A stretch of DNA of 64,000 nucleotides from positions 83,686 to 147,685 of the forward strand of contig CACWIN010000001.1 in the NCBI GenBank assembly GCA_902760965.1, given 5' to 3'. Shown in pieces: positions 47,326 to 57,743 of the stretch. The stretch is from an uncultured Bacteroidales bacterium (lineage in GTDB: Bacteria; Bacteroidota; Bacteroidia; Bacteroidales; Bacteroidaceae). Made by a program: the position numbers and the translations under genes. The notes below the pieces were generated by a model. It made no database searches. It saw nothing but the letters and a program-made list of their open reading frames with translations, and was not told the origin of the DNA. The number at the start of each line of letters is the position of its first letter. Within the stretch, counting starts at the first letter, position 1.

Positions 47326-49830
47326 TTATTCAAGTATTTTGGTTATGGTCTCAACATAATCTTCAAGGTCACCTGCGCCAAGAGTTACCAGAACCTGTAC
47401 ATCGTCCTTAATTGACTTGACCAGTTCCGGCACCTGACTGCGGGATACGATACCCTTGCATACTCCCGGTTTCATGTTATCGGCAAGCAGGCTGCTGGTA
47501 ACTCCGGGAATGGGTTGCTCCCTGGCAGGATATATTTCCAAAAGCCATACCTCGTCAAAGAGTGACAGGCTGTTGGCAAACTCGTTGTAAAAATCCCTTG
47601 TACGGGTATACAGATGAGGCTGGAATATACATGTTATCTTTCGGTCCGCATAGAGTTTGCGCAAGGACATGGCGCACTGCCTGATCTCTTCGGGATGATG
47701 TGCGTAATCGCTCAGGTAAACCTTATCGGCCTTTTTTACATGGAAATCAAAACGGCGGTCGCATCCGCGGAAAGTTGCTATACGCTCGCGTATCACATTG
47801 TCCGATGCCCCGCTCAGCTGAGCCATGGCCATTGCAGCCACCGCATTCTCAACATTTATGGGAATAGGTACGCCAAGTTCAACATCGGCAATACTGCCTA
47901 AGGGTGAAACATAGTCAAACCTGAGTTCACCGTTACCTATCCTTATGTTGGTAGCATGGAACGTACCCTCGTCCAAACCGTATGTATGCAGGTTCACCCC
48001 TTTCTGCAGCTGCGGCTGTAGTTTCTCCGCCAGACCCACATGCAGTATAAGGTCCCCTCCCGGTTTGATGAGCGATGTATATTTGCGGAAACTCTCCACA
48101 TAAGCCTGGTATGTACCGTATATATCCAGATGGTCAGCGTCAATGGCGGTAATTACAGTACGCAGCGGGGTCAGATGGTGGAACGAACGGTCAAACTCGT
48201 CGGCCTCGATAACCACCCTTCGGCTACGGTTACTTACCATTAGGTTACTGCCTATATTCTTTAGTATACCACCCAGGAACGCGTTGCAACCCTCATCGGT
48301 CCCGTCAAGGATATGGGCAACCATCGATGACGTGGTGGTCTTGCCGTGTGTTCCGGCCACGCAAAGACCGTCCAGAGAGCGGGTAAGCGTACCTAGCACC
48401 TGGGCGCGTTTCTGTACGTCAAAACAGTGCATATTGAACCAGTTCAGTATGCGGTTGTCGGCAGGAATGGCGGGAGTGTATACAACCAGTGTCGATGACG
48501 GGTCCCTGAAACACTCGTCAATCCTGTCAACATCATCATCAAAACCAATCCTGGCTCCCTCCTTGATCAATGCCGATGTAAGTTCGGTCGACGTCTTGTC
48601 ATAACCTCCAACCTGACAGCCCCTATTAAGGAAATAACGGACCAGGGCACTCATGCCTATACCGCCTGCGCCCACAAAATATACGGACTTTATGTCGTCA
48701 AGCTTTAGAGTGCCGTTGCCGTAACCTGCCAGCTTGAGCACTTCGTGGGCAATTATCTCGGCCGAATCGTGGTAAGCCAGCTTAAGGATATTCTCACGCA
48801 GGGTTTCAAGTCTTGCCGTATCCTTTACAAGGTCAACGGCAGCCGGAATAAGTTCCTTGCGGGCATCCACGTCACGGATATGTATTGCAGCACCCTTGTC
48901 GGACAAGGCAAGGGCATTCTTGGTCTGATGGTCCTCGGCCACATTGGGCGAAGGAACCAGGATAACAGGCTTACCCAACAGGCAAAGTTCCGATATGGTA
49001 CCTGCTCCTGCACGTGAAATAACCAGGTCCGATGCCGCATAAGCCTGATCCATATCCTGCACGAACTCGGTGGGGAAAAGATTTGGTACCGGTTGCTGGT
49101 CCGCCAGCCGGCTCTTCATCTCCTCAAAATAGAATTTGCCGGTCTGCCATACAAACTGCACATCCTGCGACATGCGTATCAGGTCCAGATTGGACATAAC
49201 GCTCTCATTAAGGGTTCGTGCGCCCAGACTTCCGCCCACAATCAGCACAATCCTTTTGGACGGGTCAAGCCCCATATTCTTTGCGGCCTCCTTACGGCTC
49301 ACACCACCTTTGGTCAGTGTAGGACGCACCGGATTACCGGTCTTTAATATCTTTTCGGCAGGAAAGAAACGTTCCATACCGTCATAAGCCACACAAATCC
49401 TGTTGGCTTTCTTTGCCAATATCTTGTTGGTCACTCCTGCATAAGAGTTCTGTTCCTGCAACAGAGTAGGTATTCCCATCTTTCCGGCTATACGCAGTGT
49501 AGGGCCGCTGGCATAACCGCCCACACCTACTGCAACCATAGGAGCAAACTGACGTATTATACGGCGAGCCATAATCTGGCTGCGCATAATCTTGAACAGG
49601 ACAATTATGTTCTTGAACGGATTCTTACGGTCAAATCCGCAAATGGGCAGACCTTTTATATTAAAGCCTGCAGCAGGAACACGCTGCATCTCCATTCGGC
49701 CCTGAGCACCTACAAACAGGATCTCAGCGTCAGGATTGAGCGACTTGATTGCGTGGGCTATCGATATGGCGGGAAAAATGTGTCCGCCCGTACCGCCTCC
49801 GCTTATTATTATTCTGGGTTTGGCTTCCAT
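47326..49830 (-). CDS. murG-murC: MurG-MurC fusion: lipid II synthase plus UDP-MurNAc:L-Ala ligase
   Basis: One uninterrupted frame of 834 codons. Residues 1-367 are MurG, which adds GlcNAc to lipid I at the membrane: IIISGGGTGGHIFPA at 7-21, GVGGYASGP at 102-110, VGGSLGARTLNES at 198-210, ISRAGAGTISE at 271-281. Residues about 377-834 are MurC, the cytoplasmic ligase that adds L-Ala to UDP-MurNAc: FVGAGGIGMSAL at 385-396, AGTHGKTTTSSM at 492-503, DEFDRSFHHL, DYAHHPEEI. The join (about 48700-48725) is AGYGNGTLKLDDI with no in-frame ATG; the nearest alternative is a GTG at codon 364. In other Bacteroidetes the two are adjacent separate genes, so this looks like a true fusion. Both active sites look intact. 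Confidence 0.9.
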   Translation of the reverse strand: MEAKPRIIISGGGTGGHIFPAISIAHAIKSLNPDAEILFVGAQGRMEMQRVPAAGFNIKGLPICGFDRKNPFKNIIVLFKIMRSQIMARRIIRQFAPMVAVGVGGYASGPTLRIAGKMGIPTLLQEQNSYAGVTNKILAKKANRICVAYDGMERFFPAEKILKTGNPVRPTLTKGGVSRKEAAKNMGLDPSKRIVLIVGGSLGARTLNESVMSNLDLIRMSQDVQFVWQTGKFYFEEMKSRLADQQPVPNLFPTEFVQDMDQAYAASDLVISRAGAGTISELCLLGKPVILVPSPNVAEDHQTKNALALSDKGAAIHIRDVDARKELIPAAVDLVKDTARLETLRENILKLAYHDSAEIIAHEVLKLAGYGNGTLKLDDIKSVYFVGAGGIGMSALVRYFLNRGCQVGGYDKTSTELTSALIKEGARIGFDDDVDRIDECFRDPSSTLVVYTPAIPADNRILNWFNMHCFDVQKRAQVLGTLTRSLDGLCVAGTHGKTTTSSMVAHILDGTDEGCNAFLGGILKNIGSNLMVSNRSRRVVIEADEFDRSFHHLTPLRTVITAIDADHLDIYGTYQAYVESFRKYTSLIKPGGDLILHVGLAEKLQPQLQKGVNLHTYGLDEGTFHATNIRIGNGELRFDYVSPLGSIADVELGVPIPINVENAVAAMAMAQLSGASDNVIRERIATFRGCDRRFDFHVKKADKVYLSDYAHHPEEIRQCAMSLRKLYADRKITCIFQPHLYTRTRDFYNEFANSLSLFDEVWLLEIYPAREQPIPGVTSSLLADNMKPGVCKGIVSRSQVPELVKSIKDDVQVLVTLGAGDLEDYVETITKILE

Positions 49831-49838
49831 ACAGTTCC

Positions 49839-51131
49839 TTATATAGTTTGTTCGTCAAAAGTCTCTTTTCCGTCAACAAGCGGAGGCATCTGGGTTTCGG
49901 TACCAACCACCTGTTCGCCACTCTCCTCCTTTTGGAGAGCGTTGCTTATTCCAAGCAGCATGCCAATGCAGAAACTGGTCATAAGAACCGATGTTCCGCC
50001 TTTACTGATAAGCGGCAACGGCTGTCCGGTTACCGGGAACAGTCCTACTGCGACCGACATGTTTATGAACGCCTGGAGTCCCAACAGCATTCCCAGGCCC
50101 ATGGCCAGGAATACCGGATATTTTTCCTTGCATCGGTTGGCTATACGCCCCACCCTGAACAGCAGGATCATATATACCAGCATGACCACAATGCCACCTG
50201 CCATGCCCAACTCCTCTATTATTATTGCATAGATAAAGTCACAGCTGGCCTCCTGCAGATAATCGCGCTCAACAGAGTTGCCGGGGCCCTTGCCCAGTAT
50301 ATTACTGGTGGCAATTGCAATGTTGGCATGTGTCTCCTGAGGCTTTTCGGGGGCAACAAACTTGGCATATTCATATGCGGTGGGAGTCCCTTCGCTTCCG
50401 GGCTGGAAAAAATCCTGCAGACGGGCCTGCCATGTGGTAGCACGTGACGGAATCAGTTTTGAATCCCTTATGGTCTGGGCTGGCACAAACAACAGAATCA
50501 CCACAGCCACTATTCCTGCAGCCAACGCAATTCCCGTAAGTGTAAGCATACGTCTCCAGGCTATTCCTCCCAATATCATCATGACAAAGATTACACCGGC
50601 CAGAAGCACTGCGGTTGAAAGGTTCTCACCTACAATCAGGGCGCATACAACACCCGTAAGAGCCAGGATTTTCCAGAATGTGTTGGCTTGGCTCAGTTCA
50701 TCATCGGGTTTCAGTTTTGAGAGCCATGACGCCACAGCCATTATGACTGCAATCTTGCCCAGTTCCGAAGGCTGTAGCTGAAAGAATCCCAGATTAATCC
50801 AGCGTTCAGCACCCGATGAGGCGGCACTTTGAATTGAAAGAAAGGCCAACAGACCTATTGAAACCGGTACCAGAATTATTGGGAAGGCTCTGTACCATTT
50901 GTAATGCAGTATATGCAATACATACATAACCCCCAATCCCATACCAAGATGTATGGCATGTGATATTATAGGTGTAAGAAAACTGCTCTTACCGAATGTC
51001 AGACGACTGCTGGCACTGAACACCTCTATCAGAGATATGGCGCACAGTATGAATACCATAGCCCAAATGGTACGGTCTCCATTAAGCAGTTGCCTGCGTG
51101 CCGGTTTTTGGTCTGTACTCTCCATATTCAT
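49839..51131 (-). CDS. ftsW: Septal peptidoglycan polymerase FtsW (SEDS family)
   Basis: A 430-residue polytopic SEDS glycosyltransferase that polymerises lipid II at the septum together with FtsI. Signatures include RWINLGFFQLQPSELGKIAV, LGKGPGNSVERDYLQEASCD, FIYAIIIEELGMAGG and GLFPVTGQPLPLISKGGTS. The catalytic Asp/Glu loop is conserved. Immediately before murG-murC, 8 nt apart; start at the ATG 51131, with a second ATG two codons later. Confidence 0.95.
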   Translation of the reverse strand: MNMESTDQKPARRQLLNGDRTIWAMVFILCAISLIEVFSASSRLTFGKSSFLTPIISHAIHLGMGLGVMYVLHILHYKWYRAFPIILVPVSIGLLAFLSIQSAASSGAERWINLGFFQLQPSELGKIAVIMAVASWLSKLKPDDELSQANTFWKILALTGVVCALIVGENLSTAVLLAGVIFVMMILGGIAWRRMLTLTGIALAAGIVAVVILLFVPAQTIRDSKLIPSRATTWQARLQDFFQPGSEGTPTAYEYAKFVAPEKPQETHANIAIATSNILGKGPGNSVERDYLQEASCDFIYAIIIEELGMAGGIVVMLVYMILLFRVGRIANRCKEKYPVFLAMGLGMLLGLQAFINMSVAVGLFPVTGQPLPLISKGGTSVLMTSFCIGMLLGISNALQKEESGEQVVGTETQMPPLVDGKETFDEQTI

Positions 51132-51135
51132 TATA

Positions 51136-52470
51136 TCATAATGCTCTCACGCAAGCCTTGAACTGCTCGCCGCGGTCCTCATAACTCTTAAACAGGTCAA
51201 AGCTGGCACAGCAGGGACTGAGCAGTACTATCTCACCCTTGTGAGCCATTTTGTATGCGGCATCAACGGCATCCTTCATGGACTGGACATCGGCCACGGG
51301 CAGGCCAAAGCTGTCAAAGAATCCGTGAAGCTTTTCGTTGTGCAGGCCCATATAAACCAGACCGCAGCACTTTTCACGTACCAGGTCAGCTATCTCGTTG
51401 TAGTCATTACCCTTGTCCTTTCCGCCAAGGATCAGCACGCACTTTACGGGCATGCTCTGAAGGGCATACCAGCAGCTGTTAACGTTGGTGGCCTTGGAGT
51501 CATTTATAAAGTCTATTCCGTTAACCCTGGTAACACGCTCCAGACGGTGCTCAACGCCCTGGAATGTCTGCAAAGCCTTACGTATGGTATCGCTCTTTAT
51601 ACCGGCTATGTTGGCCGATATACCGGCAGCCATGGAGTTGTACAGGTTATGCTTGCCGGTAAGAGCCAGCGACTCCTGCTCCATATTGAACGCATACGGC
51701 TTGTCAAAGTAAAGAGTGCCGTAGTCAACATATGCGGCAAGATCCTCCTTCTTGGCCTCGGCAAAAGGATACAGGGTTGCCTGCAGTCCGTATTTCTTGA
51801 GCTCACGGGTAATTATGGGGTCATCGCTCCAGTAAACGAACGCATCGTCCTTGGTCTGGTTGCGGATAACGCGCATCTTGGCATCCACATAGTTCTGCAT
51901 CTCATAGTCATAACGGTCCAGATGGTCCGGAGTTATGTTCATAAGGATGGCTATGTCGGCCTTAAAGTCATACATGTTGTCCAGCTGGAAACTGCTCAAC
52001 TCAATCACATAGTAGTCAAAGTTCTTCTCGGCCACCTGCCATGCCAGACTGCTGCCTATGTTACCGGCCAGGCCCACGTTCATTCCCGCCATCTTGAAAA
52101 TGTGGTAAATGAGCGATGTGGTTGTGGTCTTGCCGTTTGAACCGGTTATGCATATCATCTTGGCGTTGGTGTATCGGCCTGCAAACTCTATCTCGGATAT
52201 GATAGGTGTGCCCTGAGCCATGAGTTTCTGTATGATGGGAGCCTCCTTGGGAATACCCGGACTCTTAATCACCTCATCGGCAGCAAGGATACGCTCCTCG
52301 GTATGCTGTTTCTGCTCCCACTCTATTTTGCGGGCATCCAGCTCCGAACGGTAATGCTCCTTTATTTCCGAAAGGTCCGATACAAACACGTCAAAACCCT
52401 TGGCTTTAGCCAATATGGCGGCACCTGTACCGCTCTCACCTGCTCCCAATACTACAATCTTCTTTGCCAT
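51136..52470 (-). CDS. murD: UDP-MurNAc-L-Ala:D-Glu ligase
   Basis: Adds D-Glu to UDP-MurNAc-L-Ala. The 444-residue protein has an N-terminal Rossmann domain (IVVLGAGESGTGAAILAKAK), the ATP loop CITGSNGKTTTTSLIYHIF, the segment LNITPDHLDRYDYEMQNY and the C-terminal FINDSKATNVNSCWYALQ and LGGKDKGNDYNE. All family motifs are present. Spacers to ftsW and mraY are about 5 nt. Confidence 0.96.
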   Translation of the reverse strand: MAKKIVVLGAGESGTGAAILAKAKGFDVFVSDLSEIKEHYRSELDARKIEWEQKQHTEERILAADEVIKSPGIPKEAPIIQKLMAQGTPIISEIEFAGRYTNAKMICITGSNGKTTTTSLIYHIFKMAGMNVGLAGNIGSSLAWQVAEKNFDYYVIELSSFQLDNMYDFKADIAILMNITPDHLDRYDYEMQNYVDAKMRVIRNQTKDDAFVYWSDDPIITRELKKYGLQATLYPFAEAKKEDLAAYVDYGTLYFDKPYAFNMEQESLALTGKHNLYNSMAAGISANIAGIKSDTIRKALQTFQGVEHRLERVTRVNGIDFINDSKATNVNSCWYALQSMPVKCVLILGGKDKGNDYNEIADLVREKCCGLVYMGLHNEKLHGFFDSFGLPVADVQSMKDAVDAAYKMAHKGEIVLLSPCCASFDLFKSYEDRGEQFKACVRAL

Positions 52471-52475
52471 TGTAC

Positions 52476-53762
52476 TTATCTGATTTTCAAGGTCAATATA
52501 GTAAGTGCTGCAAGACCTATGCTTATAATCCAGGTCCTGAGCGTTATTTTTGTCTCAAACTGTAACTTGCTGTCATTTCCGTGGAACTTGACGGTGCTGG
52601 TGGGATCGGCCTTAAGCACCTGCTCCATGCTGGTACGGAAATGGTCATGTATGGGGGTACGTTTCCAAATGCGCTGGTGTACTCCCTTGCGCTTGCCCAA
52701 CTTATAGTAAAAACGCTGGCATATAACCGACAGGCTCTCAACCAGGAACACGCCGCACAGGATAGGCAGGAGCAGTTCCTTGTGTATGCACAGTGCGCAA
52801 ACCGCAATTATACCGCCAATGGTAAGGCTGCCTGTATCGCCCATGAATATCTGTGCCGGATATGAGTTGAACCAAAGGAAACCTATCAGTGAACCTACAA
52901 ACGCGCACAGATAGACCACCACCTCCTGGCTGCCGGGAATATACATAAGGTCCAGATAGCTTGCTGTCACAACGTTACTGGACACATATGCAAGAATGCC
53001 AAGCGTTATGCCTATTATGGCCGAATTTCCCGCCGCCATACCATCCATACCGTCATTCAGGTTTGATCCGTTTGATACCGCCGTAACAATGAAAAGCGTG
53101 AGCAGCACAAAGAATATCCAGCCTGCCTGATACTTTACTTTATCTCCCAACCAGCCAAAAGCATCGGCATAATTAAGGTTATGGTTCTTAAAGAAAGGTA
53201 TGGTTGTTCTGGTAGACTTTACATCGGGGGTCTTTATCACTATCTCGGTATTGTTCTCAATGCGGGTCTCCACCTTCTCGTTAATGACCACCTGGGGGCT
53301 GTATCTAAGCGTAAGACCTACAATAAGACCAAGCAAAAGCTGTCCCGATACCTTAAGCCAGCCGTTCAGGCCCTCCTTGTTCTTACGGAAAGTCTTTATA
53401 TAGTCATCGGCAAAACCTATTCCGCCAAGAATCAGGGTTGTTACAAGCATGAGCAGCATATAGATGTTGGTCAGGTCACCTATCAGAAGGCAAGGAACCA
53501 CTATAGCCACTATTATGATAACGCCTCCCATTGTAGGCACGCCCTTCTTGGTTACGCCAAACGGATCCAGTTTTTCGTCACGCTGGGTCTCGGATATGTT
53601 TCTGCGTTTCAGCATGTCAATAAAGCGGCTGCCAAACCAGCAGGATATCACAATCGATGCCACCAGGGCAAAGATTGCCCTGAATGTAACGTACTGGAAC
53701 ATTCCGCCGCCCGGAATATCAATTCCGGCATTCTTTAGGTATTCAAACAGACTGTATAGCAT
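52476..53762 (-). CDS. mraY: Phospho-N-acetylmuramoyl-pentapeptide transferase
   Basis: Integral membrane enzyme making lipid I from UDP-MurNAc-pentapeptide and undecaprenyl phosphate. Motifs: GVPTMGGVIIIVA, IGFADDYIKTF (Mg-binding DD), SNLNDGMDGMAAG, FMGDTGSLTIGG and the His-rich RTPIHDHFRTSMEQ. At 428 residues it is longer than E. coli MraY (360) owing to an insert around YSPQVVINEKVETRIENNTE, which is usual in Bacteroidetes. Confidence 0.96.
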   Translation of the reverse strand: MLYSLFEYLKNAGIDIPGGGMFQYVTFRAIFALVASIVISCWFGSRFIDMLKRRNISETQRDEKLDPFGVTKKGVPTMGGVIIIVAIVVPCLLIGDLTNIYMLLMLVTTLILGGIGFADDYIKTFRKNKEGLNGWLKVSGQLLLGLIVGLTLRYSPQVVINEKVETRIENNTEIVIKTPDVKSTRTTIPFFKNHNLNYADAFGWLGDKVKYQAGWIFFVLLTLFIVTAVSNGSNLNDGMDGMAAGNSAIIGITLGILAYVSSNVVTASYLDLMYIPGSQEVVVYLCAFVGSLIGFLWFNSYPAQIFMGDTGSLTIGGIIAVCALCIHKELLLPILCGVFLVESLSVICQRFYYKLGKRKGVHQRIWKRTPIHDHFRTSMEQVLKADPTSTVKFHGNDSKLQFETKITLRTWIISIGLAALTILTLKIR

Positions 53763-53771
53763 ATTCCTTTA

Positions 53772-55229
53772 TCAAAAACATTCGCGGATTACTTCGTGGT
53801 CATCAAAGTGGTGCTTGACTCCCTTTACATCCTGATAATCCTCATGTCCCTTGCCGGCCACCAGGATAACATCGCCGGCCTGAGCCATCATGCAGGCAGT
53901 ACGAATGGCTTCACGACGGTCAACAATGGTAATTACCTTTTGCATATCCTCCTTGGTAAGACCTGCCAGCATATCGTTAATTATATCCTGAGGTTCCTCA
54001 AAACGGGGATTGTCCGATGTAATTATCACCTTGTCGCTGTACTTTACGCTCTCCTTAGCCATAAGCGGGCGCTTGCCCTTGTCACGGTTGCCGCCTGCAC
54101 CCACAACGGTAATAATCTGCCCCTTTCCGTCCAACACATCAACTATTGTAGTAAGCACGTTTGTAAGGGCATCGGGGGTATGGGCATAATCAACTATGGC
54201 TGTGAATCCCTTGGGTGAACGGATTGCATCAAACCTGCCGTTTACCGGAACCAGAGTGCTCATTATGGTAAGAACCTCCATAGGATCGCGTCCCAGATTA
54301 ACGGCTGTACCGTAAACTGCCAGAAGATTGCTTGCATTGAACTTGCCTATGAACTTAAGGAACACCTCACGGCCGTTAATCTCCAGCAGCATGCCGTCAA
54401 AACCTGATTCCAAAATACGGCCTTTAAAGTCACTCATGCTCCTCAATGAGTATGTGGTTACCTTGGCTTTGGTATTCTGGGCCATTACAAGACCGTTCTT
54501 GTCATCCAGGTTAGTGACCATAAAGGCATCCTTGCCCAATCCGTCAAAGAACATCTTCTTAGCCTTAAGGTAGTTCTCAACAGTCTTGTGGTAATCCAGA
54601 TGGTCACGTGTCAGGTTGGTGAATATACCTCCTGCATATTTAAGACCGCCAATACGTTTCTGGACAATGGCATGTGAGCTGCACTCCATGAATACGTACT
54701 TGCAGCCCTCATCGGCCATGCGCCCCATAAGGCGGTTCAGCGTAACGGCGTCGGGGGTGGTATGATCGGCGGGAACAGGCTCTCCGTCTATGTAGTTGCA
54801 GACTGTGGAAAGCAATCCGCATTTGTAACCCATTTTGCGGAACATGTTATAGAGCAGTGTGGCTATGGTGGTCTTGCCGTTTGTTCCGGTTACGCCCACC
54901 AGCTTGACCTTACCGGAGGGATCACCAAAGAAACGTGTAGCCACCGGGCCCACCACATCCTCACAATCGGCAACCTGCACATATGTAACCGTATTGACAG
55001 TCTGTTCGGGCAGGACCTCACACAATACAGCTGCCGCGCCAAGTTCTATTGCCTTGGATATGAACTGATGTCCGTCAACTGTCGTGCCGCGCATGGCAAC
55101 AAACAGGCATCCTGCGCTAACTTTACGTGAATCCAGCTGAATGTCCGTAACCTGTGCGTTCTGGTCTCCCACAACCGCAATTGTCTTGATTCCCGTTATT
55201 AACTCCCTGATAGTCATCTTGTATATCAT
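53772..55229 (-). CDS. murE: UDP-MurNAc-tripeptide synthetase (meso-DAP adding)
   Basis: Adds meso-diaminopimelate to UDP-MurNAc-dipeptide. The 485-residue protein has [31 protein letters not shown], the [16 protein letters not shown] segment (region of the carbamylated Lys) and [11 protein letters not shown], where DNPR is the motif that recognises meso-DAP. This supports DAP-type peptidoglycan. Two ATGs, 55229 and 55217, could start it; the first follows the ftsI stop directly. Confidence 0.96.
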   Translation of the reverse strand: MIYKMTIRELITGIKTIAVVGDQNAQVTDIQLDSRKVSAGCLFVAMRGTTVDGHQFISKAIELGAAAVLCEVLPEQTVNTVTYVQVADCEDVVGPVATRFFGDPSGKVKLVGVTGTNGKTTIATLLYNMFRKMGYKCGLLSTVCNYIDGEPVPADHTTPDAVTLNRLMGRMADEGCKYVFMECSSHAIVQKRIGGLKYAGGIFTNLTRDHLDYHKTVENYLKAKKMFFDGLGKDAFMVTNLDDKNGLVMAQNTKAKVTTYSLRSMSDFKGRILESGFDGMLLEINGREVFLKFIGKFNASNLLAVYGTAVNLGRDPMEVLTIMSTLVPVNGRFDAIRSPKGFTAIVDYAHTPDALTNVLTTIVDVLDGKGQIITVVGAGGNRDKGKRPLMAKESVKYSDKVIITSDNPRFEEPQDIINDMLAGLTKEDMQKVITIVDRREAIRTACMMAQAGDVILVAGKGHEDYQDVKGVKHHFDDHEVIRECF

Positions 55230-57422
55230 TTACATTGATAATGTCAGCTGTATCCTGTCTCCCTTGCGGAATCGGGTATTCTTGGCCGGTGTCTGGCTCT
55301 TTACCTTGCCTACTCCGGTAACACTTACCCTCATACCCATACGTTCCAGCAGGTAAAGTGCATCCTGTGCACCCATGCCATGGACATCGGGCACCAGATC
55401 GTCATGGAACTCAACAGGTTTCATTACAAAACGTCCCGAATCCGAACTTACCGAGCCCCATACATCCTCATCAATATCCCTGTCCTCGCGGCTCATTAGA
55501 TTCTTTTTACCCAAGCCTTTGAGCACCTTGCTGGCCTTGGCCAATTCGCCGGACAGGACTTTTGGAATAAACTGTCTGGTTGAGTCTATTGCCTCCTTTA
55601 CGTTCCTAAGGTTACGGCTTGCCATAACCTTTTCGGATATCTCATGGAATACAGGAGCCGCCCATGTGGCACCACCGGCAGCACCGCCGTCAGTACGGAT
55701 GGATACTATGCATGAGTATTGGGGGTTATCGGAAGGGAAGTATCCGCAGAACGATACCATGTGAGTCTGCTTTCCACTCTTATAACCGCCTGCACCTTGT
55801 GAAAGCTGAGCCGTGCCGGTCTTTCCCGCCACATTGAAATACTTGGAGTTTGCATTCTTGCCGGTACCGTTCTGAACCACGTTCTCCAGCAGGAAACGCA
55901 CCTGGGCCAGAGTCTCATCCTTACACATGTGCCTTTTTACAACCTCAACCGGGAATTCCTGTATCACCTCACCCTCACGAATGACCTCAGTAACCAGACG
56001 AGGAGCTACCATACAGCCACCGTTGGCTACGCCATTATAAAAGGCAAGGGTATTTATTACAGGCAGCTGGGTGTTATATCCTATTGACATCCAAGGCAAG
56101 CGGGTGGCATCCCAGTAGCCGTCACGCCTGATTACAGGAGCGGCTGTTCCGGTAAGCTGAAGGTCAAAATGGGTGTTAATGCCAGTACGGTATATTCCAT
56201 CCACAAAAGCCTGCGGGTCATCCTTGTATGCTGCATTTATAAGTTTGGACGTTCCTATGTTGCATGAGTTCTGGATAACTCCTACCACATCAAGCCATCC
56301 GTAATTCTTGCTGGCATCCGTCATACGCGCGCCTCCGAATCCCGTATATAAGCCGTGCTCACAGAACACGCTGTCGGTCAATTTTATCTTGCCGTCATCA
56401 AGAGCCACCATCATAGATACGGGTTTGAAAGTGGAGCCAGGTTCAAACAGCTCCTTGACGGCATTGTTCTGTATTTCGCTGAACTGTCCCGATTCCGTCT
56501 TGGTAAGACTGGCTATTGCCTTAATATCGCCAGTGGGAACCTCCATGAGAACCACAATGCCCGATGCGGCGTTCCTGAATTCCAGCTGCTTGCGCAATGC
56601 CACCTCGGCAATATCCTGCATGTCCACGTTTATGGTAGTCCTTATGTCACATCCGTCAATCTGCGGAACATCGGCAATCATTCGTGATATATTCTGCACT
56701 TTTTCCATGTGACCCCGTCCGGGAACTCCGCGCAACAGCGAGTCAAATGACAGTTCCAGTCCGTTTCGGGCCGAATCCTTTGCCTCGTACATACTGCCTA
56801 TGGTACGGGCAGCCAATGATCCGAAAGGCTTCTGACGCGATATCTTGGACTCCGCACTAAAAAACCAGCCCTCATACTTGGGTTTGAGCCAAACGGTCTT
56901 GGCAAGTGACTTGTACTGGTTGTATGATATGGGGAAAGAGTTTCTTGAAGCACCGGGCAGCAGCAGCCAGGAATGTGACTTGGCCTCAAATCCCTTTTGA
57001 TAATGGCTTGCAAATTCCTGTGCCGAATACTGAGGGAAAATGTCATGCATCTGGCGGGCAAATTCGGCCAGATGTTTGGTAAACAGAGTGTCCTTGCGGG
57101 TTTGGTCCTTCTTGGCACGTTCCTGGCTCTTTTCGGCAGTCTTGAAATCCAGGAATACGCGATACTGTTTCATACTGCTTGCCAACAGCAGACCTTCGTC
57201 GCTAAGTATATTACCGCGTCTTGCATCAATAACCCTGTTTACCGGAGTCATGTTCTTTGAAACCTCGTTCCAGTATTGCCTTTCACCAAACATGACAATC
57301 GCCATCTTGAGTATGATAAAGACACCCCATGCCGACATAAGCAGAAACAGCGAGAGGTACTTGCGTGACACCCTCTTTTTTTCCTGCTTGCCTTTGGAAC
57401 TGTTGTCGGTCATGTTACTCAT
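55230..57422 (-). CDS. ftsI: Septal class B penicillin-binding protein FtsI with PASTA domain
   Basis: Transpeptidase for septal cross-linking. A short cytoplasmic tail and one membrane helix (YLSLFLLMSAWGVFIILKMA) are followed by the dimerisation domain (RVIDARRGNILSDEG) and the transpeptidase with SxxK at 330-333 (EPGSTFKPV), SCN at 386-388 and KTGT at 534-537. A PASTA-type domain (VPDVHGMGAQDALYLLERMG) lies at the C-terminus, about residues 665-730. The 730-residue length is usual for Bacteroidetes. The start overlaps ftsL by 4 nt (ATGA). Confidence 0.95.
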   Translation of the reverse strand: MSNMTDNSSKGKQEKKRVSRKYLSLFLLMSAWGVFIILKMAIVMFGERQYWNEVSKNMTPVNRVIDARRGNILSDEGLLLASSMKQYRVFLDFKTAEKSQERAKKDQTRKDTLFTKHLAEFARQMHDIFPQYSAQEFASHYQKGFEAKSHSWLLLPGASRNSFPISYNQYKSLAKTVWLKPKYEGWFFSAESKISRQKPFGSLAARTIGSMYEAKDSARNGLELSFDSLLRGVPGRGHMEKVQNISRMIADVPQIDGCDIRTTINVDMQDIAEVALRKQLEFRNAASGIVVLMEVPTGDIKAIASLTKTESGQFSEIQNNAVKELFEPGSTFKPVSMMVALDDGKIKLTDSVFCEHGLYTGFGGARMTDASKNYGWLDVVGVIQNSCNIGTSKLINAAYKDDPQAFVDGIYRTGINTHFDLQLTGTAAPVIRRDGYWDATRLPWMSIGYNTQLPVINTLAFYNGVANGGCMVAPRLVTEVIREGEVIQEFPVEVVKRHMCKDETLAQVRFLLENVVQNGTGKNANSKYFNVAGKTGTAQLSQGAGGYKSGKQTHMVSFCGYFPSDNPQYSCIVSIRTDGGAAGGATWAAPVFHEISEKVMASRNLRNVKEAIDSTRQFIPKVLSGELAKASKVLKGLGKKNLMSREDRDIDEDVWGSVSSDSGRFVMKPVEFHDDLVPDVHGMGAQDALYLLERMGMRVSVTGVGKVKSQTPAKNTRFRKGDRIQLTLSM

Positions 57423-57742
57423 TTTGGCAAACGGTACGGCGGTTCGGTTACAGGTTGCAGTCCGGAACCGTTTCGGGTTGCAACATTTTCAATGTATGAC
57501 GGTTTGCTTTTGGCCGATACGTCACTGGTGGTATTAAGAGTCTGATACTCCATATCCACAAGCTCACGTCTAAGCCTTTCGGCGTACGCCTGGTCACGCT
57601 GGTATGCGTAACGGTTTCCTATGTAAAAGATTACACAAGCCAATATCTCCAGCAGCAACCAAATGTTGTTGTGGATAAAATCAGGTACTGACTGCATTAG
57701 TCCTTTCCTTTTTGCCGTATTATTGACTTTGCTCTCCTCCAT
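57419..57742 (-). CDS. ftsL: FtsL-like division protein
   Basis: A 107-residue bitopic protein with one membrane helix (NNIWLLLEILACVIFYIGNR) followed by a short coiled-coil region (YQRDQAYAERLRRELVDMEY), the pattern of FtsL between rsmH and ftsI. Sequence similarity in this family is weak, so the call rests on topology and position. The ATG at 57742 is one base after the rsmH stop; an upstream TTG lies inside rsmH. Confidence 0.8.
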   Translation of the reverse strand: MEESKVNNTAKRKGLMQSVPDFIHNNIWLLLEILACVIFYIGNRYAYQRDQAYAERLRRELVDMEYQTLNTTSDVSAKSKPSYIENVATRNGSGLQPVTEPPYRLPK

Positions 57743-57743
57743 A

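Noticed and set aside
51241-52140. A 299-codon open frame on the plus strand opposite murD
   Set aside because: Shadow of murD; no start signal and no family motif.
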